From assembly GCA_024231975.1 (NCBI GenBank), contig JAAEQB010000118.1:20084-84083 (forward strand): DNA of 64,000 bases, in the 5' to 3' direction. The notes under the pieces are model-generated. The model did no database searches and was not told the origin of the DNA. It saw nothing but the letters and a program-made list of their open reading frames with translations. This document shows positions 51,501-60,596 of the stretch, one piece after another. Origin of the DNA: Allobosea sp. GTDB lineage: Bacteria > Pseudomonadota > Alphaproteobacteria > Rhizobiales > Beijerinckiaceae. Positions within the stretch are counted from its first letter, which is position 1, and each line of letters opens with the position of its first letter. Position numbers and translations under genes: made by a program.

Positions 51501-52582
51501 CAGGCATCCCCCGGCACGAGGCGGAGGTCCGCGAGGCGGATATTGGCGAGTACGGGGTGGCCCACACTCAACCCAGCCAGAGCGGACGGGGCGAGCCGGG
51601 CGGTCAGCATGGTACCGCCGACCTTAAGCGCGACCGAAGCGTGGCTGCCGACATGGACGATCTCGGAGACAACGCCAGGCAGAGCGAGACGCTCGGAGAC
51701 AGGCTCGGTCGTGACGAGGATATCCTCCGGCCGCAGCACGCCGGTGAGTTCGCCCTGCGGTGCATCGGCACTGGGAAGGCTGATCGCGCCATCGAGAAGC
51801 GAGAAGCCGCCATCGCTGCGTCGTTCGATCGCGAGCAGGTTGGCATCGCCGATGAAATCGGCGGCAAAGCGGGTCGCCGGACGGGCATAGATGTCCTGGC
51901 CGCGGCCGATCTGCTCGATCCGGCCGCGATTCATCAGCACGATCCGGTCGGCCAGCGTCATCGCCTCCTCCTGATCGTGCGTCACGAACAGGAAGGCGAT
52001 GCCGAGCCTATGCTGGATCTGCTTGAGCTCGCTCTGGACCTTCTTGCGCAGCTTCAGGTCGAGCGCGCTCAAGGGCTCGTCGAGCAGCAGTAGTTGCGGC
52101 CGATTGACGATGGCACGAGCGAGAGCAACGCGCTGCTGCTGGCCGCCGGAAAGCTGCACCGGCAGCCGATCACCAAAGCCGGCGAGGCCGACGAGCTCCA
52201 GCGCCTCGGCAGCGCGCTTGCCCGCCTCGTCCCTGGCGACGCCTTGCCGGCGTGGCCCATAGGCGACGTTCTCGGCGACGCTCATATGCGGGAAGAGCGC
52301 GTAGTTCTGGAAGACGGTGTTGAGCGGGCGCCGATAGGGCGGCAAACGCGTCACATCCTCGCCCGCCAGCCGGATCGTGCCGGCTTCGGGCGTCAGGAAG
52401 CCGGCGATGCAGCGCAGCAGCGTGGTCTTGCCGCAGCCCGAGGGCCCCAGCAGGGCGATGAACTCGCCCTGCTCGACGGCAAGCTCGATCGCCGTCAGCG
52501 CCGGCTGCCCGCCGAAATGCTTGGACAGGCCGTCTATGGCGAGGATGGGGCTCATGCTGCGGCTCGCGATGCTCGTTGCCAT
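51500..52582 (-). CDS. ABC transporter ATPase, PotA-like
   Basis: A 360-residue ATPase. Walker A GPSGCGKTTLLRC, signature LSGGQQQRVALARA, Walker B LLLLDEPLSALD, then a C-terminal TOBE-like regulatory domain. The start at 52582 lies 4 bases past the binding-protein stop; an internal ATG at 52555 is possible but has no ribosome site. Energises the Pot-type importer. Confidence 0.92.
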   Translation of the reverse strand: MATSIASRSMSPILAIDGLSKHFGGQPALTAIELAVEQGEFIALLGPSGCGKTTLLRCIAGFLTPEAGTIRLAGEDVTRLPPYRRPLNTVFQNYALFPHMSVAENVAYGPRRQGVARDEAGKRAAEALELVGLAGFGDRLPVQLSGGQQQRVALARAIVNRPQLLLLDEPLSALDLKLRKKVQSELKQIQHRLGIAFLFVTHDQEEAMTLADRIVLMNRGRIEQIGRGQDIYARPATRFAADFIGDANLLAIERRSDGGFSLLDGAISLPSADAPQGELTGVLRPEDILVTTEPVSERLALPGVVSEIVHVGSHASVALKVGGTMLTARLAPSALAGLSVGHPVLANIRLADLRLVPGDA

Positions 52583-52586
52583 CAGC

Positions 52587-53630
52587 TCACTTGCGGGCGA
52601 TCTGGCGATTCCACTCGTCGACGACGCGCGCGCGCAGGCCGTTGATCTCGGCCCAGTCGAACAATTGCAGGTTCTTGACCGAGCCGGTCTCGCCCCAGGG
52701 CAGCTTGCGGGCCGTCTCGGGCTTGACCGTGACGTTCTTCACGGAGGGGCCGAGATACAGCTTCTCGGCGAGGCAGCCGGAGGCTTCCGGCGCCAGCGCC
52801 TGGTTGATGAACTTCACCGCCGCGTCCTTCTTCGGCGTGCCCTTGACCAGATGCAGGCGGGCATCGGTCGCCCAGGCGCCTTCCTTCGGCACGACGAAGC
52901 CGATCGGCAGGCCCTTGTCGGCGAGATCCCAGGCGCCGACGTTGAAATGCGCGCCGATGATCGCCTCGCCGCTCTGATAGGCATTGGTCGCGGCACCCGA
53001 GGAATCGAAGAACAGCGCGGCCTTGAGCTCCTTGATCTTCTTGAAGGTCGGGGACAGGTCGCCGGCCGGATGGCCCCAGATCTTCGACAGGAACATCACG
53101 AAGGGCACGCCCGAGGAATTCGCCGGCGAGGGGATGGTGACGGCGTCCTCGAACTCCGGCTTCCAGAGGTCGTTCCAGGAGGTCGGCGCGGCCTTGACCT
53201 TCTGGGTGTTGTAGGTGAGCCCGAGCGAGTAATAGCCGGTGCCGACCGCATAGGTGGTCGCGCCGCTCTTGTAGATCGCTTCCGGCAGGGTGTTGGCGAG
53301 ATTGGGGATCGCCGCCGGGTCGAGGTTATCGGTCACTTCGGCGGCGAGGGCGAGCTCGCTGATGCCGCCATCCATCCAGGCGACGTCGATCGTCGGAGCC
53401 GCCTTCTGCTGCTGGAGCTTCGCCAAAGTGACGGTCGAAGTGCCGATCTCGGCATTGACGGCGATGCCGGTCGCCTTGGTGAAGGGCTCGGCGACGCAGG
53501 CCTTGAAGGCGTCGCCCCAATTGCCGCCATACCAGGCGACGGTGATCGAGGAGGGCTGCTGCGCCAGCGCCGGGGCGGTGAGCAGGGTGGTGGCGAGCAT
53601 GGCCGCGGCCAGCCGGATGGGTCGGGTCAT
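52587..53630 (-). CDS. Periplasmic binding protein, PotD/PotF-like
   Basis: A 347-residue binding protein (SBP_bac family). Signal peptide 1-23 (MTRPIRLAAAMLATTLLTAP, then ALA). The mature protein starts SITVAWYGGNWGDAFK and holds GTGYYSLGLTYNTQKV and SWNDLWKPEF, typical of polyamine/opine-type binding proteins. It heads the operon and is divergent from the GlxA-like regulator. The ligand is likely the substrate of the proline-racemase-family enzyme. Confidence 0.9.
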   Translation of the reverse strand: MTRPIRLAAAMLATTLLTAPALAQQPSSITVAWYGGNWGDAFKACVAEPFTKATGIAVNAEIGTSTVTLAKLQQQKAAPTIDVAWMDGGISELALAAEVTDNLDPAAIPNLANTLPEAIYKSGATTYAVGTGYYSLGLTYNTQKVKAAPTSWNDLWKPEFEDAVTIPSPANSSGVPFVMFLSKIWGHPAGDLSPTFKKIKELKAALFFDSSGAATNAYQSGEAIIGAHFNVGAWDLADKGLPIGFVVPKEGAWATDARLHLVKGTPKKDAAVKFINQALAPEASGCLAEKLYLGPSVKNVTVKPETARKLPWGETGSVKNLQLFDWAEINGLRARVVDEWNRQIARK

Positions 53631-53735
53631 CGTCGTTCTCCTCTGCCGAGCGTCTTTGCGCTTCTGTAGGGACATTGGCGCGCAGGCCGCAAAAGGCGCT
53701 AGAATGCGCCGGCCCAAAATTTGAATAATCACGAC

Positions 53736-54764
53736 ATGAGTACCGTCCAGCTCCATCAAGCCGCCAGCGACCGGTCGCAGCCCGCTGCGGCGCCTGTCTC
53801 GCGGCTGCGGATCGGCTTCCTGCTGCTCGACCAGTTCACGCTCGCCGCCTTCTCCGGGTTGATCGACGTGCTCAGGCTGGCGGCGGACCATGGCGGGCGC
53901 AGCCGCCAGCTGCATGCGAGCTGGACGGTGATGAGCCTCGATGGCGAGCCGCGGCGTTCGAGTTGCGGCGTCTCGGTCGCCCCCAATGCCGGCCTGCTCG
54001 ACCCCGCGGGCTTCGACTATATCGCCGTCTGCGGCGGCAACGACTATCTCAACGACGCCCTGCCGGAGAGCCTGCTCGCCTATCTACGCCGGGCGGCTGC
54101 CTCCGGTGTGCGTCTCCTCGGCATCTGCACCGGCACCTTCGCCATCGCCCGGGCTGGCCTCGCCGGCCCGCGGCGGGTCTGCGTGCACTGGAACGTGCTC
54201 GACGCCTTCAAGGAGCGCTTCCCCAAGGTCGCGGCCGGGGTCGAGCGGCTCTTCATCGACGAGGGCGACCTGATCACCTGCGCCGGCTCGACCGCGGCGA
54301 TCGATCTCGGCCTCTATCTCGTCGCCCGCCATTGCGGCCGCGACAAGGCCCAGCAGGCGATGCGGCACATGATGCTGCAGGACATGCGCCCGGCCGAGAT
54401 GCCGCAGGCGCATTTCTATGCCGAGCTGGCGCCCAATCTCGATGTCCGGGTGCAGCAGGCCGCGCAGTTCATCGAGCAGCGGCTCGACAATCCCCCGCCG
54501 ATCGCCGCGGTCGCGCGCTATGTCGGCGTCAGCCCGCGCCAGCTCGAGCGCCTGTTCGGCGCCTCTCTGGGCCAGAGCCCGGCTGCTTTCCAGCGCAAGC
54601 TCCGGCTCGACTATGCAAGATGGCTGATCCTGAACAGCAAGCGCTCGCTCACCGACATCGCCATGGGCGCTGGCTTTGCCGACAGCGCCCATCTCTCGCG
54701 CGATTTCAAGGCGGCTTTCGGCGAAACGCCGCGCTCTCTGCGGCAGAAGGCACAGTTCGGCTGA
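53736..54764 (+). CDS. GlxA-family AraC-type regulator
   Basis: A 342-residue regulator with an N-terminal DJ-1/PfpI-like domain (IGFLLLDQFTLAAFSGLID, and GICTGTFAIARAG with the nucleophile-elbow cysteine) and a C-terminal AraC HTH domain (PPPIAAVARYVGVSPRQLERL, then FADSAHLSRDFKAAFGETP). Relatives control arginine, choline/carnitine and hydroxyproline catabolism. ATG 53736 was preferred to a TTG at 53721; neither has a strong ribosome site. It likely activates the divergent importer/proline-racemase operon. Confidence 0.9.
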   Translation: MSTVQLHQAASDRSQPAAAPVSRLRIGFLLLDQFTLAAFSGLIDVLRLAADHGGRSRQLHASWTVMSLDGEPRRSSCGVSVAPNAGLLDPAGFDYIAVCGGNDYLNDALPESLLAYLRRAAASGVRLLGICTGTFAIARAGLAGPRRVCVHWNVLDAFKERFPKVAAGVERLFIDEGDLITCAGSTAAIDLGLYLVARHCGRDKAQQAMRHMMLQDMRPAEMPQAHFYAELAPNLDVRVQQAAQFIEQRLDNPPPIAAVARYVGVSPRQLERLFGASLGQSPAAFQRKLRLDYARWLILNSKRSLTDIAMGAGFADSAHLSRDFKAAFGETPRSLRQKAQFG

Positions 54765-54773
54765 GCTGCCCCT

Positions 54774-55445
54774 TCAGAGGCAGGCGGCGATCGCTGCGAG
54801 CTGCGCGTCCAGCGCGGCGCCACGCGCCGGGAAGCGGCCTTCGAGCGCCGATGTGCCGATGGTGAACCCGGCGGCGCCGGCCAGCCGGACCGCCTCGATC
54901 TGCTCGGGCCGGTCGATCGAGCCTGCGACGATCACCGGCTTGTCCGTGGCCGCGCAGACGGCGGTCATCAGCGCGGGAACATCGACACCGGAGCGATAGG
55001 CGAGCAGATCGAGCCCGTCGACGCCATCCCGGCCCGCAAGGGCGCGAGCGCTGGCGGCGATCTCGTCGACCGAGCCGTTCAGCACGCTGGGATGCCCCGC
55101 GATCTCGCCCGGGAAGGGGTAGTAGCGGATGCCGCTGTCGCGCAGCAGCGGCAGGACATCGTCGACATGCGTCCCGCCCAGCAGATGGTCGACGCCGAGA
55201 TCGAGGGCCGCGCGCACCGACATGATCTCGCTGGCGCGGTCGAGCGAGACGACTTCGAGATAGCTCGACGCACCGCCGGCCTTGATCAGGCGGCCGAGCT
55301 CCCTGAGCGCGGGAAACGGCAGCCCGACATCCTTGAAGCCGATATGGCGGACGCCGGCCGCGAGCGCGGTCGCGACATGGCCGGCGGCCTCCGGCACCGT
55401 CCGGTCATGGCGCGTCAGCATGAAGATGAAGTCGAGGTCAGCCAT
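54774..55445 (-). CDS. TIM-barrel protein, HisA/TrpF-like, unknown function
   Basis: A 223-residue protein. Repeating beta-alpha units with glycine-aspartate turns, and GVDGLDLLAYRSGVDVPALM and KPVIVAGSIDRPEQIEAV, resemble the phosphate-binding end of HisA/HisF-type barrels. No histidine-pathway gene is near. The ATG at 55445 is the conserved start; the frame stays open to 55496. It lies 150 bases after the AtoE gene on the same strand, convergent with GlxA. No function is assigned. Confidence 0.6.
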   Translation of the reverse strand: MADLDFIFMLTRHDRTVPEAAGHVATALAAGVRHIGFKDVGLPFPALRELGRLIKAGGASSYLEVVSLDRASEIMSVRAALDLGVDHLLGGTHVDDVLPLLRDSGIRYYPFPGEIAGHPSVLNGSVDEIAASARALAGRDGVDGLDLLAYRSGVDVPALMTAVCAATDKPVIVAGSIDRPEQIEAVRLAGAAGFTIGTSALEGRFPARGAALDAQLAAIAACL

Positions 55446-55597
55446 GACGTTGCCCCGGCTCGCGGTTCTGGACACCGCTTCGTCCAGCCTCAGCAAGGTC
55501 GGCGGCTACCGGCCGCCCGTCAACTCCATCGGCGGTTTTCGGCGAGCGCGTCCCTGCCGCGAGTACGTAACGGCAGGGACGACGAGACTGCTCTCGC

Positions 55598-57037
55598 TCA
55601 GGGCATGACCGGCGCGCGGTAGGTGAAGGTGTGCATCAGGGCGACTGCGAGCAGCATCACCACCGGGAAGTGGATGAAGAACTGCATCGAGGTGTAGCCG
55701 ATCAGGTCCTTCGACTTCAGCTTGAGCACGCCGAGCAGCGGCAGCATCCAGAACGGATTGATGAAGTTCGGCAGGGTCTCGGCGATGTTGTAGACCATCA
55801 CGGTCCAGCCGAGATGCGCGCCGATCTCGTTGGCGGCCTTCATGATGTAGGGCGCCTCGATGATCCACTTGCCGCCGGCCGAGGGAATGAAGAAGCCGAG
55901 GATCGCCGAATAGATGCCGACGATGAAGGAGAACACGCTGGCATCGCTGGCGAGGCTGACGAACCAGTGCGCGATCGTGTCGGAGAGCGTGACGCCCCCG
56001 GCCTTCACCCGCGTCAGCATGTAGGCGATGCCGCCATAGAACGGGAATTGCAGCAGCACGCCGGCGACGCTCGGCATCGCCTGCGAGAAGCTGACCAGGA
56101 AGCTGCGCGGCCGCCAGTGCAGCAGGGCGCCGACCAGCAGGAAGACGAAGTTGTAGGTGTTGAGGCCCGACATGGTGATCAGCGGGTTGCCGGACTTGAA
56201 GGTCTCGTAGAACCAGCCGGCCGCGAGCACGACGATCAGGATCGTCAGGAGCGGGCTGAATTCGAGATAGTCGCCCGGACGGGTCGGTTTCTGCTCGGCC
56301 CTGACGTCGGTCAGGTCGACGCCGAGATCGGCGGCGGTCTTGGCGGAGGCGTCGGACGGGGTGGTGAAATAGCAGATCGCTGCCGAGAGCAGCGTGCCGA
56401 CCACGATCACCAGCAGGTTCTGCCAGGTCAGGATCGTCTCGTAGAAGCTGATCACGCCGGTGATCGGCATCAGCGAGGGCGGAATGCTCGCCGGGTTGGC
56501 CTGCAACTGCGCCGCCGAGGAGCTGATGCCGAGGGTGAAGCCGAAGCCGAGCCCGAGATAGCCGGCAGCACCCGCGGCGCGATAGTCGAGGCGGATGTCG
56601 CTGCGCCGCGCGATCTCACGCACCAGCAGGCCGGAGAAGATCAGGCTGACGCCCCAGTTGACCAGCGAAAGCAGGATGCTGACCACGCCGACGAAGACGA
56701 CGGCGCCACGGCCGGTGCTCGGCACGGCGGCGGCGCGACGCATCAACGCCGCGACCGGCGGCGAGAGCGCCACGATGTAGCCGCCGATGGCGACCAGCGC
56801 CATCTGCATGGTGAAGGGAATGATGCTCCAGAAGCCCTCGCCGAAGGCGGTGCTGACCGCGACCGGCGAGCCACCATGGGCGATCGCCGCGAGCGCCACC
56901 GCCACGGTCGCCAGCAGGACGAAGATATAGGCGTCCGGGAACCAGCGCTCGGAAAAGGCCACCATGGTCTGCGACAGGCGCACGAGGGCGCCTTCACGCG
57001 GCGCGACCGCGCGTTCATTCAGGATCGTATCTGTCAT
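55598..57037 (-). CDS. Short-chain fatty acid transporter, AtoE family
   Basis: A 479-residue inner-membrane protein with about twelve helices. The sequence follows the AtoE family over its full length: ERWFPDAYIFVLLATVAVA at the start, GFTLGISSSAAQLQANPASI and GFFIPSAGGKWIIEAPYI further on. Family members import acetoacetate or butyrate-type acids. It lies 38 bases after the molybdopterin fusion gene, so they are probably co-transcribed and GntR-controlled. Confidence 0.9.
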   Translation of the reverse strand: MTDTILNERAVAPREGALVRLSQTMVAFSERWFPDAYIFVLLATVAVALAAIAHGGSPVAVSTAFGEGFWSIIPFTMQMALVAIGGYIVALSPPVAALMRRAAAVPSTGRGAVVFVGVVSILLSLVNWGVSLIFSGLLVREIARRSDIRLDYRAAGAAGYLGLGFGFTLGISSSAAQLQANPASIPPSLMPITGVISFYETILTWQNLLVIVVGTLLSAAICYFTTPSDASAKTAADLGVDLTDVRAEQKPTRPGDYLEFSPLLTILIVVLAAGWFYETFKSGNPLITMSGLNTYNFVFLLVGALLHWRPRSFLVSFSQAMPSVAGVLLQFPFYGGIAYMLTRVKAGGVTLSDTIAHWFVSLASDASVFSFIVGIYSAILGFFIPSAGGKWIIEAPYIMKAANEIGAHLGWTVMVYNIAETLPNFINPFWMLPLLGVLKLKSKDLIGYTSMQFFIHFPVVMLLAVALMHTFTYRAPVMP

Positions 57038-57075
57038 TGTCCCCTCTTATGGCGGTTTGCCGCCGTTGGTCTGCT

Positions 57076-60000
57076 TCAGGCGTCGAGAACAAGGTCGCTG
57101 AGCGGCACCGCGCAGCAGGTCAGGCAATCGTCGGGCTCGCCGTCATAGGGCGTAAGATGGCTGGCCGTGCCGGCGACGACGCGCAGGCGGCAGCTCTCGC
57201 ATTGGCCGCTGCGGCAGCCGCTCGGCAGCGCAAGTCCCGCCGCCTCGGCGGCATCGAGCAGGCTGCCTGATTGCGCCGACCAGTCGAAGGATCGCCCGCT
57301 CCGCTCCAGCACGATGCGGCGCGGCGCCAGATTTGAGGGGATCTCGATCTGCGAGACGAAGACCTCGCTGAAGACGTCGAAGCCCGGCAGGCCGATCCCG
57401 GCCAGGGCAGCCTTGGTGTCGGCGACGAAGCCGTCGGGCCCGCAGAGATAGGCCAGCGGCCGGCGGCTGCCAGGCCCGAGACCGAGCCTGGCGATGTCCG
57501 GCCGGCCGGCACGGTCATAGTCGCGGCCGAGCCGGTCCCGCGGCCGCGGGCGGGTGAAGGCCCGGATCAGCCGCAGCTGTGGGATTCTGACGGCCATCGT
57601 CCACAGCCAGTCGCCGAAGGGCTGCTCGGCCCCGTTGCGGCAGATGTAGACGAGCTCGACGGAGGGCGGACGCTGCTCCGGCGCTATCCGCGCGAGCGCA
57701 GCGAGATAGCCGACGAAAGGCGTGATGCCGACACCGGCCGCGACCAGGATCACCGGACGCTTGCCGGTCAAGGGCGGCGTGAATATCCCCGCCGGCGGCT
57801 GCAAGGTGACGATGCTGCCCGGCGCGAGCGCGTGCAGCCGCGTCGACATCCGGCCGGGCGGCATGCCTGCGCCGCCGGCCGCGATACGACGCACCGCGAT
57901 CTCGTATTCAGTGGGGTTCTCGGTCGGGCCGGTCAGCGAATAGCTGCGTGACAATCCCGTTCCGGGCTCAGTCACCTGGACATGCTGGCCGGGCAGGAAG
58001 CCGGGTAGCGATCCACCGTCGACAGGCGCGAGGCCAAAGGCAAGGACATCCTCGGCCTCGCGCCGGTGCGAGCTCACGCGGAAGGCGCGCTCGCCCGTCC
58101 ACCAGCCCTGCGAGGCGGCCTCGTCGCGGATGATCTCGCAGGCCACCGCCCTGAGCGGCACCGAGCCGCTGATCGGGTCGCGGTCGCGATCGAACAGGAT
58201 CGCATTGATGTTGCGCGTCTCAGCTCCCGTCACCGTCCCGCCGGGACGTCCGAGCGGCGTGCACGCCTCCCACCAGCCGAACTCGGCGATCACGGTCCCG
58301 GCCGGCAGCGTCGGCTCCAGCTTGGCGCGCAGCTTCGCCTCGCCGTCGCGGGTGCGCACGACCACCCAGTCGCCGGCGACGATGCCGCGCGCCTGTGCGT
58401 CAGCCAGGCTGAGCTCGACCGAGGGATCGGGCGCCTTGCGCCTGAGCGAGGCGACATGGCGGTGCGAGCTATGGACGAACCAGCCGGACTTGGCGGTCGA
58501 GAGCAGCAGCGGCAATTCGGCCGGACGCCCCGCCGCGCTCGCCGGCTCGACATGGCAGGGGAGTGCCGGATGGCCGAGCGCCAGCAGTTGCTCGGAATAG
58601 ATCTCGATCCGACGGCTCGCGGTCGGGAAGCCGGCGACGCCACCCTCCCCGCGAGGCGCGGCGTACTTGCGCTCCGGATTGGGCTGCGGCACGCGGATGC
58701 CGCCGGGCGCTTCCCGCAATTGCGCGACGCTCAGCCCGAGCGGTCCGAGCTGGTGGTTCCAGCCGGCCTCGATCGAGCCGCCGAAGAAGGCCTCGGCATG
58801 GCCGAGCCGGCAGGCCAGTGCGAGCGCGATGTCGTAATCAGCCCGGACATCGCCGCGCGGTGGCACCATGGCCTGGCGCAACTGGATGTGCTCGACCGCC
58901 GCCTGCGAGATCTCGAAGCCGAGCCTAAGCGCCTCGCGCTCCCAGGGCATGCTCGCAGGCAGGACGATGTCGGCCTGCTCGGCGGTCGGGTTCATGAACA
59001 TGTCGACATGGACATGGAAGTCGAGCGCCTGCAGCGCCGCGCGATTGCGCCCGGAATCGCCCTGCGACACCACAAAATTGGTCCCGAAGCTCATCAGCGC
59101 GCGGACCCGGTAGGGCTCACCCTCCAGCACCGACCGGCAGAAGTCGCGGGCGGTGATCCAGCCCTTGGCCGGCGGCCCTAATGGCAATTCGGCGAGGCCA
59201 AGCGCCTTGCGGCGCTGCGCTTCCGGCAGCAGGGCATAGTCGTTCACCGCGCGGAAGGGCGGCGCGCTCGTCCAGACATTGCCGCCGATACGGTCGCTCG
59301 CACCGGTCAGCGCATAGAGCGTGCCGATGGCGCGCTCGATCATCGTCGCGTTGGAATGCTGGCCGACGCCGGTCCAGGAATGATAGGCGAGCCGCGGCGA
59401 GCCCTCGAACAGCACATAGAAGCGAGCGAGGTCGGCGGGGGCGAGACCTGTGATTTCGGCGACATGCTCGGGCGTAAAGGCGGCCGCCTCGCGAGCCAGG
59501 AGCCGCATCACGGTGGCGCAGGCGATCGTCCGGCCATCGGCGCCGCGCAGCGTCACCTCGCCGTCGAGGACGATGTCCTGCGGCCGCACCAGCGCCCCGC
59601 GCGTATCATAGGCCACAGCCGAACGGTCGGGGCGCAGCAGCACGAAGGCGTCGGTCGCGCCGTCCGTCCAGAGATCGCGGGCCCGAAGCAGGCGCCCGCT
59701 GGCGAGATCGACCAGCATCGGCGCGTTCGTCCATTGCCGGACGAAGGCATCGTCATAGCTGCGATTGATGAGGAGATGGCGGATCGCGCCCATGGCGAGC
59801 GCGCCGTCTGCCCCGGGGCGGATGCCGAGCCAGAGATCGGCGCTCTCGCCGGCGCCGCCGCGCTTGGGGTCGACCACCGCGACGGTCGCGCCGCGTTTGC
59901 GCGCCTGCGCGATCCGGGTCGCCTGCGCCAGCCAGGTCCGCGTCGGGTTGTGGCCCCAGAGCACGATGGCGTCGGCATTGTCGTAGTCGGCTGCGCCGAT

Positions 60001-60486
60001 GCCGCGGCCATAGGTCAGCGCCTGGGCAAAGTCCTTGTGCCAGCCGCAGATCTCGACGGCGTAGATCAGGTTGGGACTGCCGAAGCAGCGGATGAAGCGC
60101 TCGACCCATTCGAAGCTGTCGACCATCGGCGTGCCGCTCGGCGTCGTGACTGCGAAGGCCACCGTCTCGGCCCCGGTCTCGCGCCGGATCGTGCCCAGCC
60201 GCTCGGCGATCGTATCGAGCGCCTCCGACCAGTCCATCTCGACCCAGTCCGGCGCTTCGGCACCGCGCGGCGTGGTGCGCTTCAATGGCTTCGTCAACCG
60301 CAGCGGGCTCCCGACCAGCTCGGGCGCCGCCCGCCCCTTGGCGCAGAGCGCCGCCCCGGTCGGGTGGGCGGGATTGGGCGCGACCGCGACGAGACGGCCG
60401 TCCAGCACATGGTTCAGCGAACCGCAGCGGGAGCGGCACAGGGTGCAATAGCCCTCTTTGATCTCGGTATTCCGCACATCGGACAT
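57076..60486 (-). CDS. Molybdopterin oxidoreductase fused to FAD/NAD reductase and [2Fe-2S] ferredoxin
   Basis: An 1136-residue fusion. N-terminal part: 4Fe-4S motif Cys14, Cys17, Cys21 and Cys48, then a bis-MGD molybdopterin domain with Cys147 as likely Mo ligand (VEICGWHKDF) and a C-terminal dinucleotide-binding domain near 690-770. A ferredoxin-reductase module follows (about 785-1020): RSYSLTGP for FAD and GVGITPFVGYLAAL for NAD(P). It ends in a plant-type [2Fe-2S] ferredoxin with Cys1091, Cys1096, Cys1099 and Cys1124. The arrangement suggests a self-contained NAD(P)H-linked enzyme, nitrate-reductase or formate-dehydrogenase-like by fold. The substrate is unknown. Confidence 0.88.
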   Translation of the reverse strand: MSDVRNTEIKEGYCTLCRSRCGSLNHVLDGRLVAVAPNPAHPTGAALCAKGRAAPELVGSPLRLTKPLKRTTPRGAEAPDWVEMDWSEALDTIAERLGTIRRETGAETVAFAVTTPSGTPMVDSFEWVERFIRCFGSPNLIYAVEICGWHKDFAQALTYGRGIGAADYDNADAIVLWGHNPTRTWLAQATRIAQARKRGATVAVVDPKRGGAGESADLWLGIRPGADGALAMGAIRHLLINRSYDDAFVRQWTNAPMLVDLASGRLLRARDLWTDGATDAFVLLRPDRSAVAYDTRGALVRPQDIVLDGEVTLRGADGRTIACATVMRLLAREAAAFTPEHVAEITGLAPADLARFYVLFEGSPRLAYHSWTGVGQHSNATMIERAIGTLYALTGASDRIGGNVWTSAPPFRAVNDYALLPEAQRRKALGLAELPLGPPAKGWITARDFCRSVLEGEPYRVRALMSFGTNFVVSQGDSGRNRAALQALDFHVHVDMFMNPTAEQADIVLPASMPWEREALRLGFEISQAAVEHIQLRQAMVPPRGDVRADYDIALALACRLGHAEAFFGGSIEAGWNHQLGPLGLSVAQLREAPGGIRVPQPNPERKYAAPRGEGGVAGFPTASRRIEIYSEQLLALGHPALPCHVEPASAAGRPAELPLLLSTAKSGWFVHSSHRHVASLRRKAPDPSVELSLADAQARGIVAGDWVVVRTRDGEAKLRAKLEPTLPAGTVIAEFGWWEACTPLGRPGGTVTGAETRNINAILFDRDRDPISGSVPLRAVACEIIRDEAASQGWWTGERAFRVSSHRREAEDVLAFGLAPVDGGSLPGFLPGQHVQVTEPGTGLSRSYSLTGPTENPTEYEIAVRRIAAGGAGMPPGRMSTRLHALAPGSIVTLQPPAGIFTPPLTGKRPVILVAAGVGITPFVGYLAALARIAPEQRPPSVELVYICRNGAEQPFGDWLWTMAVRIPQLRLIRAFTRPRPRDRLGRDYDRAGRPDIARLGLGPGSRRPLAYLCGPDGFVADTKAALAGIGLPGFDVFSEVFVSQIEIPSNLAPRRIVLERSGRSFDWSAQSGSLLDAAEAAGLALPSGCRSGQCESCRLRVVAGTASHLTPYDGEPDDCLTCCAVPLSDLVLDA

Positions 60487-60596
60487 AAGGTAGTGTATTA
60501 CGCGTGACGCGCTACTTCAAGTCAGAGATGCGACTCGCCATATCCGGGTTGAACGTGGCAGAGAGCACCAACTATTCGGCGCAAGGTAGGAAACGG

